A DNA stretch of 59,208 nt, from the NCBI RefSeq assembly GCF_032062245.1, contig NZ_DAMBQF010000015.1, positions 1-59,208 on the forward strand, given 5' to 3'. A program made the translations under genes and the position numbers. The notes beneath the pieces are model-generated. The model was not told where the DNA came from, did no database searches, and was given only the letters and a program-made list of their open reading frames with translations. The DNA is from Soonwooa sp032062245. Its GTDB lineage: Bacteria; Bacteroidota; Bacteroidia; Flavobacteriales; Weeksellaceae. Shown here in pieces: positions 35,308 to 42,689 of the stretch (position 1 is its first letter; each line of letters begins with the position of its first letter).

Positions 35308-36549
35308 TTAATAGAAAATTTTTGTTTGTACTAATTGATTTAATTGCTCGGCTGACAAAATAACTTGTCTTCGCATATCGTAAAGTTGTAGCAACGTCTC
35401 GCGATAACTGTCCATAAAGTCGGTGAACTCAATAAGGCTGATGTTAGAATTTCTAAAATTCTTCAACATGCCATTATACACGGCGTGTAGATCTTTGATA
35501 TCTTCCTCGGTAATGCTTTTTAATTGGTCGTAATTATTCTTCCAAGTGTTATAAGACGACGCAACTTGTGTTTCTAAATCCAATTTTTGAAACTCTGCAT
35601 TCTTTTGATTTTGTTGAATCGCAAAGTTGGCTTTGTCAACATTTCCTGTATTACTTTTCCAAAGCGGAATCGGAATACCAACATTTAGATTAAATTCATT
35701 TCTGAAAGTCCCTCCGTTTTGATCCCACGCCGCACCGAGATTAAGATCTGGAACATTGAGCGACTTCTGCCATTGCGCATAGAGTTTCGCATTGTCTATC
35801 AAACGTAGAGCGTACTGATAGTCTGCATTATGAGTCACAGCTTTGGATTTAATCTGTTCCAGATCATCAGCTGTTGAAAGATCTAGAAGTTGCGCAGCAT
35901 CAAGAGATTCGACATCTGGCGTTATATCTTCGAAAATCCCTGTTAAAACTTTTAGGGTCTTTTGAAGTGCTAATATCTCGTTATTAGACGCGATTTTATC
36001 ATTATTTAATTGAATGACGAAACTTTGCAAACGCACTTTGTCTTTTAAAGAAATATTGCCTTTTTTAACTTGAACATTGTAAGCTGCCAAAAGTTCTTCC
36101 ATGTAGCCAAGCTGATGTTGGACATTTTCTAGTTTCTTGTTTTCGAAATAAAGACTGAAAAAAGCAACTCTCAGCTGCGCTTTAAGATCAACCAACAATT
36201 GATTGAACTGTAACATCGACAATTCTTTATTTGACTTTGCAAAAGCGATTTCGTTTTTCTTTTTACCACCAAGGAAAATAAGTTGCGACACGCTCACACT
36301 TTTCGAATGTGCAGCATCAAATACTTTTTTGTCCTCAGGATTGTAAGCGTTGACTTGCAAACTAAGTTCGGGTAACGGCCAAATCTTTGACTGTACAATA
36401 TCAGCATCTGCCATACTCAGATTGTATTGCTCTGCTAATAGTTGCAAATTGTTTTTTTGAAAGGCGACTTCACAGTCTGCGAGAGTCAGTTTTTGTTGGG
36501 CTCCAAATAGGCCACTGAACACAAAAATTAAGCTTTTTACATATCTCAT
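35308..36549 (-). CDS. TolC-family outer-membrane efflux protein
   Basis: About 413 residues from the Met at 36549 (nine earlier codons from 36576 are less likely because MRYVKSLIFVFSGLFGAQ reads as a signal peptide). Two long alpha-helical halves typical of outer membrane efflux proteins (AFQKNNLQLLAEQYNLSMAD and its later repeat near FAIQQNQKNAEFQKLDLETQ), ending in LVQTKIFY. It is the exit duct of the metal pump. First gene of the three-gene efflux operon. The 210-bp gap upstream (36577-36786) shows no clear TAnnTTTG box, so its promoter may depend on the response regulator. Confidence 0.88.
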   Translation of the reverse strand: MRYVKSLIFVFSGLFGAQQKLTLADCEVAFQKNNLQLLAEQYNLSMADADIVQSKIWPLPELSLQVNAYNPEDKKVFDAAHSKSVSVSQLIFLGGKKKNEIAFAKSNKELSMLQFNQLLVDLKAQLRVAFFSLYFENKKLENVQHQLGYMEELLAAYNVQVKKGNISLKDKVRLQSFVIQLNNDKIASNNEILALQKTLKVLTGIFEDITPDVESLDAAQLLDLSTADDLEQIKSKAVTHNADYQYALRLIDNAKLYAQWQKSLNVPDLNLGAAWDQNGGTFRNEFNLNVGIPIPLWKSNTGNVDKANFAIQQNQKNAEFQKLDLETQVASSYNTWKNNYDQLKSITEEDIKDLHAVYNGMLKNFRNSNISLIEFTDFMDSYRETLLQLYDMRRQVILSAEQLNQLVQTKIFY

Positions 36550-36786
36550 CTCATAGGCTTTGAGACAAAAGAGCACTTCTCAAATTAAAACCTCCTTAAA
36601 ATTCAATTAAAAAAACATTAAATTATTTAATTACGACTAAACAAATCCGTACCCAACAATCTGATTTAAAACAAATTAAAATACAAAATCAATAGAATGA
36701 ACATTAGTTAATTTTAGAAATAAAAAGAGGTGTTCTTTTTGGGAAAATTTAGAAAAAGTCATGAAAAAGTATAAAACAACTTAAAT

Positions 36787-38145
36787 CTAAAATGTAATTC
36801 TGAAGAGATTTTCGTTTTCGGATTTTGCGATGTAATAAATATCGGCGTTATGATATTCCAGAATTCGTTTAGTAATGCGAAGTCCAAGTCCAGAGCCAGA
36901 TTTGTTTTGCGTATTGTCACCTCGCATAAAAGCTTCGTACAATCGAGATTGCTCTTCTTCGCTAAGCGTTTTTCCTTTAGAACAAACATCTACAACCAAA
37001 CGATTATCGATTTGCAAAATGTCCACACTAGCCTTTTGATCTTCGGAATAGATGGCTGCGTTTTTCAATAAATTAATAAAAACAATTTCTAAAAGCGACT
37101 TAACACCACGAAGTTCTAAAATATCGAGATCGTCGATACTATCCAAAATTTCGAAATCCATCTGCAATTCTGGAAAGTTACTTTCAACATTTGCAAAAGC
37201 ATCAAACACGACTTCGTCAATTCTCACAAGTTCGAAAATACTTCGGATGTTTTCTTTATCAAATTTGGTTAATAGCAACAGCGAATTCGTTAAATCAGAC
37301 AATTGATGGACGTCGGTGTGCATCCTCTTTAACGATGCTAAAACTTCATCATCATGTTTTTGAAGCTTTATTAAATTCTCCAACTGAAAAGACATCCTCG
37401 TCAACGGCGTTCTGATCTCGTGCGATGCACTTGCTGTAAAGTCTCTTTGTGATTGGAAAACATCATTAAGCCGTTTAATCATCGTATTAAAAGACCTTGT
37501 CAACACACTTATTTCGTCTTTAAAATTCTGCTCTGGTATTTGATCGGTTAATTTGTGCGCCGTAATCTCCGAAACTTGAGCGTTAAGTTCTTCTAGCGGC
37601 TTCAAAAACTTCCCAACGATATTGTAGCAAAACAGCCAAAGAATAAGCAAACTAACTGCGTAGGAAAATATTAAAAGATATTTAAGAAACAACAATTTCG
37701 AGTTACCATTAACATCAACCGCAGTTGTTAAAATGTAATATTTGGTGTTATTAATCTCACGAAGCGCCGCGTAGATTTCGGGAGAAGCACTTTCGTCGTA
37801 GATAATTTTCTTATTTTCCAAGTCGTCCAAAATCCGGCTGTCCCAACTCACCTTCCGATCTTTAATCGTGCTGTAGATTAGTTCTCTTTTAGCATTAAAA
37901 ATAAGAATCTGCTCATTAAGCAACACGTTATCAGAATTTTCATCAAAAAACAAAGGCGCTTCTTCCTCAAAGTTTTTAGACTTTTCAATAAAAGTAATTG
38001 TAAAATCAAGTCGCTTTCTGAATCGCTCTTTAAATTCTTCTTTTCTAAAACCATTAAAAAGAATATAAATAACAATCATTACCAACCCAAATAAAATTGA
38101 AAAGGCGATACTTAGATTAAGCGCTATCTTTCGTTTTAGAGTCAT
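36787..38145 (-). CDS. Sensor histidine kinase (CusS type)
   Basis: 452 residues. Two TM helices (about 8-30 and 155-178) flank a roughly 120-residue periplasmic sensor; then HAMP-like text, the HisKA box DFTASASHEIRTPLTRMSFQ with phospho-acceptor His242, the N box (FINLLKNAAIYSE), and the G box GSGLGLRITKRIL. It starts immediately after the response-regulator stop, so the two proteins are translated from one message. By position, it should sense a metal or envelope stress and control the efflux operon located just downstream; the signal itself is unknown. Confidence 0.93.
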   Translation of the reverse strand: MTLKRKIALNLSIAFSILFGLVMIVIYILFNGFRKEEFKERFRKRLDFTITFIEKSKNFEEEAPLFFDENSDNVLLNEQILIFNAKRELIYSTIKDRKVSWDSRILDDLENKKIIYDESASPEIYAALREINNTKYYILTTAVDVNGNSKLLFLKYLLIFSYAVSLLILWLFCYNIVGKFLKPLEELNAQVSEITAHKLTDQIPEQNFKDEISVLTRSFNTMIKRLNDVFQSQRDFTASASHEIRTPLTRMSFQLENLIKLQKHDDEVLASLKRMHTDVHQLSDLTNSLLLLTKFDKENIRSIFELVRIDEVVFDAFANVESNFPELQMDFEILDSIDDLDILELRGVKSLLEIVFINLLKNAAIYSEDQKASVDILQIDNRLVVDVCSKGKTLSEEEQSRLYEAFMRGDNTQNKSGSGLGLRITKRILEYHNADIYYIAKSENENLFRITF

Positions 38146-38829
38146 CTATTGTACAAGGCTAAGATAATAGCCAAAGCCAGAACGCGTATGGATCAATTTA
38201 ACAGGGAAATCTTTATCGATTTTCTTTCTTAAAAAATTAATGTAAACTTCTACAGTATTGGTATTCGTACTAAAATTATGCTCCCACACTTGTTCGGTTA
38301 TCTGCTGCTTAGACACTGTGCGACCTTGCGCTTCTGCTAAGAAAACCAAAAGTTGAAATTCTTTAACTGTTAAGTTAATTTCTTGATTTCCGCGAAAAAC
38401 TTTGTGATCAGCTTTGTTAATCTTAAGATCACCAATTATGATGACATCTTCAGAAGGCGTATCCGTAGACACTTTTCTACGCAACAAAGAGTTAATGCGC
38501 AGTAACAATTCTTCAAACTGAAAAGGCTTAACTAGATAATCGTCCGCCAAACGGCTATAAGCATCTTTTTTATCTGATAAATCCCCGTAAGCAGACAAGA
38601 TAATGATAGGCGTTGTTTTGTCGTAAGAACGTATCGTCTCGCAGACTTCTAGCCCATTAATTTTAGGAACATTAATGTCTAGAAGAAAAAAATCATAATG
38701 TTGCATTTTGGCTTGATCTAAAAATGCTTCGCCATCATAGACCTTATCACAAGTAAAATCGTTAGCTGTCAAAAACTTAGCAAGCTCTTCTGATAACACC
38801 AAGTCATCTTCGAGAATTAATACCTTCAT
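38146..38829 (-). CDS. OmpR-family response regulator
   Basis: 227 residues. Receiver domain with acidic pair Glu7/Asp8-Asp9, phosphorylation site Asp51 (FFLLDINVPKING), and the conserved Lys in YLVKPFQFEELL; then a winged-helix DNA-binding domain with VKEFQLLVFLAEAQGRTVSK and TNTVEVYINFLRKKIDKD. Adjacent to the kinase with no gap. By the CusR/CzcR analogy it probably activates the efflux operon under metal stress, though a binding site was not identified. Confidence 0.93.
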   Translation of the reverse strand: MKVLILEDDLVLSEELAKFLTANDFTCDKVYDGEAFLDQAKMQHYDFFLLDINVPKINGLEVCETIRSYDKTTPIIILSAYGDLSDKKDAYSRLADDYLVKPFQFEELLLRINSLLRRKVSTDTPSEDVIIIGDLKINKADHKVFRGNQEINLTVKEFQLLVFLAEAQGRTVSKQQITEQVWEHNFSTNTNTVEVYINFLRKKIDKDFPVKLIHTRSGFGYYLSLVQ

Positions 38830-38873
38830 CCAAAAAATTTTTCTGAAAATTAACGAAAAATAAAGACATAAAA

Positions 38874-38900
38874 AAAATCCTAGTATTATTTTAGGATTTT
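38874..38900 (-). terminator. Terminator after the DUF4468-like gene
   Basis: AAAATCCTA pairs with TAGGATTTT and is followed on the minus strand by a T run. It lies about 80 bp after the stop of the 183-residue gene and before the response regulator. A further weak AT-rich hairpin is seen near 38930-38948. Confidence 0.7.
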
Positions 38901-38979
38901 GATTAGTTTAAATCTTCACTAAAAACGCAAACCTTTTTTAAAGGTTTTGTAGTGGTGTGAATATAGTGTGAAAATTAGG

Positions 38980-39531
38980 TTACCAATTGTCATTTTTTTC
39001 AATTCCTTTTGCAATATAATTTGACAAATCCCCATTCATAGAATTATAGTATTTTGGGACAAGCCTAAATAATTTTTCGACTGATGATCTAACCGATTTA
39101 TCTTTTTTATAATACGTCTTATCTTTGAAATCTATTTCCATATATTCAACCCCACCACCAAATCTTGGAACCAACATTGATGTACTTAAAACATCAAATT
39201 TATATCTGCCATCTTTAAATGATAATTCAACAACAGACTTCACTGTATAACAATTGAATAAAAGTTGGTTTTTATCATTTTGGCAAAAATAATTTTTATC
39301 AACTGTTTCAAATCTTATGTAGTCGTTAACAATATCGCCTTTAGTTACAAAGTCAGGATTTTTAAAAGTTCTTTCAATCCACTCTTTTGATTTACTATAA
39401 ATTTCACTTTGTTTTTTTTCAGGAACATTTGTAATCACGAAATCTGTCAATCCTTCCTCTTGGTTAATTGTAAATTGCCCAAAGACAAACCCCGACACGA
39501 TCATAAATGTAAGTAGTAAATATTTTTTCAT
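38980..39531 (-). CDS. DUF4468-like exported protein
   Basis: 183 residues, signal peptide cut near VFGQ. The opening of the mature part (VITNVPEKKQSEIYSKSKEW, then FETVDKNYFCQND) resembles DUF4468 proteins with a TBP-like fold, whose role is unknown. It follows another small exported protein by 42 bp. Both lie between the metal-efflux regulators and the tRNA cluster, in the region that separates the tRNAs from tuf. Assignment to DUF4468 is by recollection of the pattern only. Confidence 0.6.
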   Translation of the reverse strand: MKKYLLLTFMIVSGFVFGQFTINQEEGLTDFVITNVPEKKQSEIYSKSKEWIERTFKNPDFVTKGDIVNDYIRFETVDKNYFCQNDKNQLLFNCYTVKSVVELSFKDGRYKFDVLSTSMLVPRFGGGVEYMEIDFKDKTYYKKDKSVRSSVEKLFRLVPKYYNSMNGDLSNYIAKGIEKNDNW

Positions 39532-39573
39532 ATAATTTAGATTTTAACGTATAACAAAATAACTTCTTCTGGA

Positions 39574-39939
39574 TTATCCGAATCTGTTATCAAAAATAAA
39601 ATATATTAATTTTTCTCCTTCATATTGAAGTTGGTAAGTCCTACTTATACCTTCATTATCTATTCCTATTACACTATAAACACCTTGCTTATCTTTTTCT
39701 ATTTTTTCTATTTGTAAAGGATAGGTATTGCCATTCATTTCCAAAGCTAATGAGCCTTGATTTTTATAATATGCTAAATTCAACTCTGAAAACTGGTCTA
39801 TTGTTTTACCGCTTTTTGTTTTCAAATTAAAAAATGAGAACTGGTTAAATTTTTTACTCACAAATAATTCTGATACTTTTTCCTGACTAAAAATGCCAAT
39901 TGAAGATAGTATAAGAAAAAATAGTATAGACTTTTTCAT
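39574..39939 (-). CDS. Small exported protein of unknown function
   Basis: 121 residues, signal peptide cut near IFSQ. Not recognised. The mature part is short, beta-strand-rich and without cysteines (LYYKNQGSLALEMNGN-like strands; ends LIYFIFDNRFG). It probably shares a transcript with the following DUF4468-like gene. No catalytic motif is visible. The 238-bp gap upstream (39940-40177) is AT-rich, and I see only the tRNA terminator in it. Confidence 0.6.
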   Translation of the reverse strand: MKKSILFFLILSSIGIFSQEKVSELFVSKKFNQFSFFNLKTKSGKTIDQFSELNLAYYKNQGSLALEMNGNTYPLQIEKIEKDKQGVYSVIGIDNEGISRTYQLQYEGEKLIYFIFDNRFG

Positions 39940-40148
39940 TTTATATTGTTTGTAGATATGATTTTAAATATGGCATGCAATTCCCACTACTTCTGTTTTA
40001 GTTTGTAATATATCTTAATCTAATTTCAATAATCATTTTTGCTTCATGCATGTGATATAGTGTATGTAAAAAAAAATTATTTAGTAATCTTTTATATACA
40101 TTTTACAAAGTAAAAGTAATAAAATTAAGAAGAAAGAGCAAAACAAAA

Positions 40149-40169
40149 AAACCGCTATAAAAGCGGTTT
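40149..40169 (-). terminator. Terminator of the tRNA cluster
   Basis: AAACCGC and GCGGTTT pair around a 7-nt AT-rich loop and lead into TTTTTTTG on the minus strand, 8 bp after the last tRNA. Confidence 0.85.
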
Positions 40170-40177
40170 GTATAGAG

Positions 40178-40249
40178 AGCCAACAATGAGATTTGAACTC
40201 ACGACCTCTTCCTTACCAAGGAAGCGCTCTACCCCTGAGCTATGTCGGC
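40178..40249 (-). tRNA. tRNA-Thr (GGT)
   Basis: Minus-strand cloverleaf: acceptor GCCGACA/TGTTGGC, anticodon arm CTTCC-TTGGTAA-GGAAG (GGT), T arm GTGAG-TTCAAAT-CTCAT, discriminator T. Last of the four-tRNA cluster. Confidence 0.95.
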
Positions 40250-40297
40250 TTGGATAAAAAAAAATCACATTCCAGAAGAGGTTTGTGATTTTAGTTG

Positions 40298-40370
40298 AGC
40301 GGAAGACGGGGGTCGAACCCGCGACATTCAGCTTGGAAGGCTGACGCTCTACCAACTGAGCTACTTCCGC
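40298..40370 (-). tRNA. tRNA-Gly (TCC)
   Basis: Acceptor GCGGAAG/CTTCCGC, anticodon arm TCAGC-CTTCCAA-GCTGA (TCC), T arm GCGGG-TTCGACC-CCCGT. Confidence 0.95.
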
Positions 40371-40446
40371 AATTTTGTTTCCAAAAATGTTGGTAACGGG
40401 AGCAAATTTAAAAATTAAATTTTGAATTTGCAAAATTAAAAAAACG

Positions 40447-40527
40447 TGGGGAGAGCAGGATTCGAACCTGCGAAGCCGAAGCAACTGAGTTACAGTCAGT
40501 CCCATTTGACCGCTCTGGAATCTCCCC
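40447..40527 (-). tRNA. tRNA-Tyr (GTA)
   Basis: Acceptor GGGGAGA/TCTCCCC, anticodon arm ACTGA-CTGTAAC-TCAGT (GTA), long class II variable arm (GCTTCGGC hairpin), T arm GCAGG-TTCGAAT-CCTGC. Confidence 0.96.
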
Positions 40528-40541
40528 AGTATTTTCAATAG

Positions 40542-40615
40542 AGCCTCCAGAGGGATTCGAACCCACGACCCCGAGATTACAAATCACGTGCTCTGGCCAA
40601 CTGAGCTATGGAGGC
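40542..40615 (-). tRNA. tRNA-Thr (TGT)
   Basis: Acceptor GCCTCCA/TGGAGGC, anticodon loop TTTGTAA (TGT). The anticodon stem CGTGA/TCTCG and the T stem GTGGG/CCCTC each contain one U-U mismatch. First tRNA of the cluster. Confidence 0.93.
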
Positions 40616-40659
40616 ATTTACTATTTAAGAACTCTTATCTTGCTGTGGTTAAGCGGTTG

Positions 40660-40689
40660 CAAATATAAAACTTATTTTCTTATTTCCAA
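40660..40689 (-). promoter_or_regulatory. tRNA-cluster promoter, proximal
   Basis: Minus-strand TATATTTG (40667-40660) with TTG at 40689-40687, 19 bp apart. +1 near 40656, about 40 nt before the first tRNA. Confidence 0.75.
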
Positions 40690-40792
40690 AAACTTTTTCA
40701 AGTTTTTTTTTAATTTTTATTTTTTTGTGACTTTTTGCAAAGCCTTATAAAAACTGAGGATTTCAAAAAACTTTCGTTCTGTTTTGCGAGTG

Positions 40793-40824
40793 CAAATATA
40801 ACGTAGTTTTATTGAAATCCCCAA
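40793..40824 (-). promoter_or_regulatory. tRNA-cluster promoter, distal
   Basis: A second TATATTTG (40800-40793) with TTG at 40824-40822, 21 bp apart, in the gap after hpf. Tandem promoters would fit a highly expressed stable-RNA operon. Otherwise the 40616-40854 gap is plain AT-rich sequence. Confidence 0.6.
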
Positions 40825-40854
40825 ATTTTTTATTAAGTTTTTTCAAACTTTTTT

Positions 40855-41145
40855 CTAAGCCATTTCTTTTCTCTTGATTAACAATTTCTTAGCGGTGTCC
40901 GCACAAAGATCAAGACTTTCTTCAAAGCTAGCGCAAGTCTTCTTAACAACGATATCGTCGCCCGGAATTTTTACGATAAGCTCGGTAGTTTTATTTTCTT
41001 TGTTCGAAGTATTTTCTACTTTTAAGAATACTTGACACTCGACAATTTTGTCATAAAACGTATCTAATTTGTTTAATTTGTTTTCAATTCTTTCTTCTAA
41101 TGGTTCGTGAGGTGTCAACCCCATTGCCTGAACTGTGATTTTCAT
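40855..41145 (-). CDS. hpf: Ribosome hibernation-promoting factor, short form
   Basis: 96 residues of the HPF/YfiA (RaiA) family: MKITVQAMGLTPHEPLEERI, KLDTFYDKIVECQVFLKV, and ELIVKIPGDDIVVKKTCASF. Only the N-terminal RaiA-like domain is present, with no C-terminal dimerisation domain, so it is the short kind. It binds the 30S subunit and stores inactive ribosomes in stationary phase. It follows xerC by 56 bp; a TGTGAT/ATCACA hairpin lies at 41179-41195 between them. It belongs to the conserved rpsU-xerC-hpf order before the tRNA cluster. Confidence 0.92.
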   Translation of the reverse strand: MKITVQAMGLTPHEPLEERIENKLNKLDTFYDKIVECQVFLKVENTSNKENKTTELIVKIPGDDIVVKKTCASFEESLDLCADTAKKLLIKRKEMA

Positions 41146-41201
41146 AACAACATTTTTTTTGAAAATTAATATTATGGATGTGATGGTGTATCACATTCTT
41201 C

Positions 41202-42083
41202 CTATTTCTTTAGCGCTCTTGGGTGCGCTTTGTTAAAGACCTTCTTCAATTCTTCTATATTAGCTTCGGTATAGACTTGTGTTGAGGCTAAACTGGAATG
41301 TCCCAAGATTTTTTTTACTTTAGAAATTTCAGCGCCGTTGTTCAAAACATGTGTAGCAAAGCTATGTCTAAGAATATGCGGACTTCTCTTTTCTTTTGTA
41401 GTAACAAGACTAAGGTACTTATTTACCACAGAATAAACAAATCTTTCACCGAGTTTTTTGCCCTTTTTGTTAACAAAAAAATATCTTTTATTTTCTTCAT
41501 CAGGATGACGCACTTCGGCATAATTTTGGAGGTCACGATGCAATCTCTCTGAAATAGGAACTACGCGCTGCTTATTTCCTTTACCAATAATCTTAAATTC
41601 GGATTTGCTAAAGTCTACGTTTTCAAAAAGGAGATTGCAAAGTTCTGCCTTTCTCATCCCCGTTTGATACAAAGTCTCTATAATCAATTTTTCTAATAAA
41701 GACATGGCTGACTTGTTTTCAGTCTTCTCCTGCAACATAGTCATCTCATCTTGAGAAAAGGCTTGTTGCTTTTCTGCATAGAACTTAAGGGAAGAGATAC
41801 TTTCCATCGGTGAGATTGTAATCTCGCCAATTCTGAGTAAATAAACATAAAATCCACGTAAGGATGAGAGCTTTCGGTTGATACTTCGTTTGCTAAGCTT
41901 ATTCTCGCTAAGCTGTACTATAAAATTACGAATTACCTTCTTGTTAATGCCGCGAAGATCTGCGGTGGCTTCGGTTTCTAAAACAAAGGAAGCAAAGTCT
42001 TCTAAGTCTTTTTGATAAGATGTTATGGTGTGCGCGGAATATCGCTTTTCGATACGGATGTAATCCAAAAATTTTTCTAACAT
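41202..42083 (-). CDS. xerC: Tyrosine recombinase XerC/XerD-like
   Basis: 293 residues with SAM-like N-terminal domain (YSAHTITSYQKDLEDFASFV) and a catalytic domain with the complete set: Arg144 (TGMRKAEL), Lys168, His236 and Arg239 (SPHILRHSFATH), His262 (LGHSSL) and Tyr271 (TQVYTEAN). A housekeeping dimer-resolution recombinase rather than a mobile-element integrase, judged from its conserved position between rpsU and hpf. Whether it is the C or the D partner cannot be told from sequence alone. A -7 box lies within the terminator upstream (42122-42129). Confidence 0.9.
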   Translation of the reverse strand: MLEKFLDYIRIEKRYSAHTITSYQKDLEDFASFVLETEATADLRGINKKVIRNFIVQLSENKLSKRSINRKLSSLRGFYVYLLRIGEITISPMESISSLKFYAEKQQAFSQDEMTMLQEKTENKSAMSLLEKLIIETLYQTGMRKAELCNLLFENVDFSKSEFKIIGKGNKQRVVPISERLHRDLQNYAEVRHPDEENKRYFFVNKKGKKLGERFVYSVVNKYLSLVTTKEKRSPHILRHSFATHVLNNGAEISKVKKILGHSSLASTQVYTEANIEELKKVFNKAHPRALKK

Positions 42084-42112
42084 CGACAGAATGGGTTAGG
42101 TATAAAACAAAA

Positions 42113-42146
42113 AATCACTCTCAAATATACGAATTCGAGAGTGATT
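42113..42146 (-). terminator. Terminator of rpsU with embedded -7 box
   Basis: AATCACTCTC and GAGAGTGATT form a 10-bp stem, followed by TTTTTTG on the minus strand. The loop carries TATATTTG (42129-42122), which could start the xerC transcript near 42118 inside the right arm, leaving no hairpin in that RNA. No TTG is found at the usual distance. Confidence 0.7.
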
Positions 42147-42168
42147 GTATGATTAGCTAAAAAGAATA

Positions 42169-42366
42169 TTAAGCTTGTTCTTCTTTGCTTTGTAGTCTTT
42201 GTTTATGAGCTGCTTTTGCTAAAGCTTGTCTGTTAGTTACAGAAGGCTTGATAAATTGTTGTCTTGCTCTTAGTTTACGAACAACACCTGTTTTATCAAA
42301 TTTTCTTTTGTACTTTTTTAAAGCTCTGTCGATAGACTCTCCGTCTTTTACTGGAATTATTAACAT
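42169..42366 (-). CDS. rpsU: Ribosomal protein bS21
   Basis: 65 residues of S21: MLIIPVKDGESIDRALKKYK, RKFDKTGVVRKLRARQ and a Lys/Arg/Gln-rich tail. It is a basic small-subunit protein that promotes mRNA base pairing; in Bacteroidota it is part of the anti-SD-sequestering arrangement. A promoter is predicted about 20 nt upstream, and an intrinsic terminator with an internal promoter separates it from xerC. Confidence 0.95.
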   Translation of the reverse strand: MLIIPVKDGESIDRALKKYKRKFDKTGVVRKLRARQQFIKPSVTNRQALAKAAHKQRLQSKEEQA

Positions 42367-42389
42367 ATTTTACATCTCATTTTGAGTTG

Positions 42390-42419
42390 CAAAAATAGAA
42401 CTATTTTTTGAATCTGCAA
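42390..42419 (-). promoter_or_regulatory. rpsU promoter
   Basis: Minus-strand TATTTTTG (42397-42390) with TTG at 42419-42417, 19 bp apart. +1 near 42386, leader about 20 nt. Confidence 0.7.
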
Positions 42420-42466
42420 ATTTTATTTTCTTTTTTTGAAGAATTATTATCAAATCTACGGATCTC

Positions 42467-42653
42467 GCGTGAGCGATGTTAGCGAAAATCCTTTGGCTTG
42501 GCGCGAGGCGGCGGAGCGTAGCGGAGGCGGCGGAGCGTAGCGGAGCCGTCCGAGCGTCAAGCTAAAGATTGTAGCGGACGTAGCGACCCGAGCGAGGAAA
42601 TTGAGGTGCGCAGCGAAGCAAGCACCAAAAGTTACCGAGCAAAGGGACACGCC
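42467..42653 (-). repeat. GC-rich interspersed element, copy 2
   Basis: A 187-bp GC-rich block, read on the minus strand from GGCGTGTCC to CTCACGC. It has a perfect 19-bp tandem repeat (aggcggcggagcgtagcgg at 42506-42524 and 42525-42543, plus strand) and the core agcgtagcggagccgtccg at 42534-42552, which differs in one base from that in copy 1 at 5050-5068. The ends are short inverted repeats GCGTG/CACGC. It is placed right behind the pdhB terminator. The only frame across it (42456-42650) looks accidental. The remainder of the 42367-42689 gap is AT-rich and holds only the rpsU promoter. Confidence 0.7.
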
Positions 42654-42660
42654 ATAAAAA

Positions 42661-42683
42661 AACTCCCAACAGAATCGGGAGTT
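42661..42683 (-). terminator. Terminator of pdhB
   Basis: AACTCCC and GGGAGTT form a stem, followed on the minus strand by TTTTTTTATGG, directly before the GC-rich element. The left arm continues CGATTCT, as in the terminator at 5170-5197. Confidence 0.85.
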
Positions 42684-42689
42684 AATTGT

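Noticed and set aside
40155..40538. 127-codon open frame over the tRNA cluster
   Set aside because: It runs through three tRNA genes and a terminator, so it is accidental.
41202..42083. XerC-like recombinase taken as a mobile-element integrase
   Set aside because: It sits in the conserved rpsU-xerC-hpf order and has housekeeping Xer length and motifs.
42506..42543. Two perfect 19-bp repeats considered as a CRISPR remnant
   Set aside because: They abut with no spacer and there are no cas genes.
42456..42650. Minus-strand open frame of 64 codons across the second GC-rich element
   Set aside because: Same reasons as for copy 1; the frames of the two copies do not give similar proteins.
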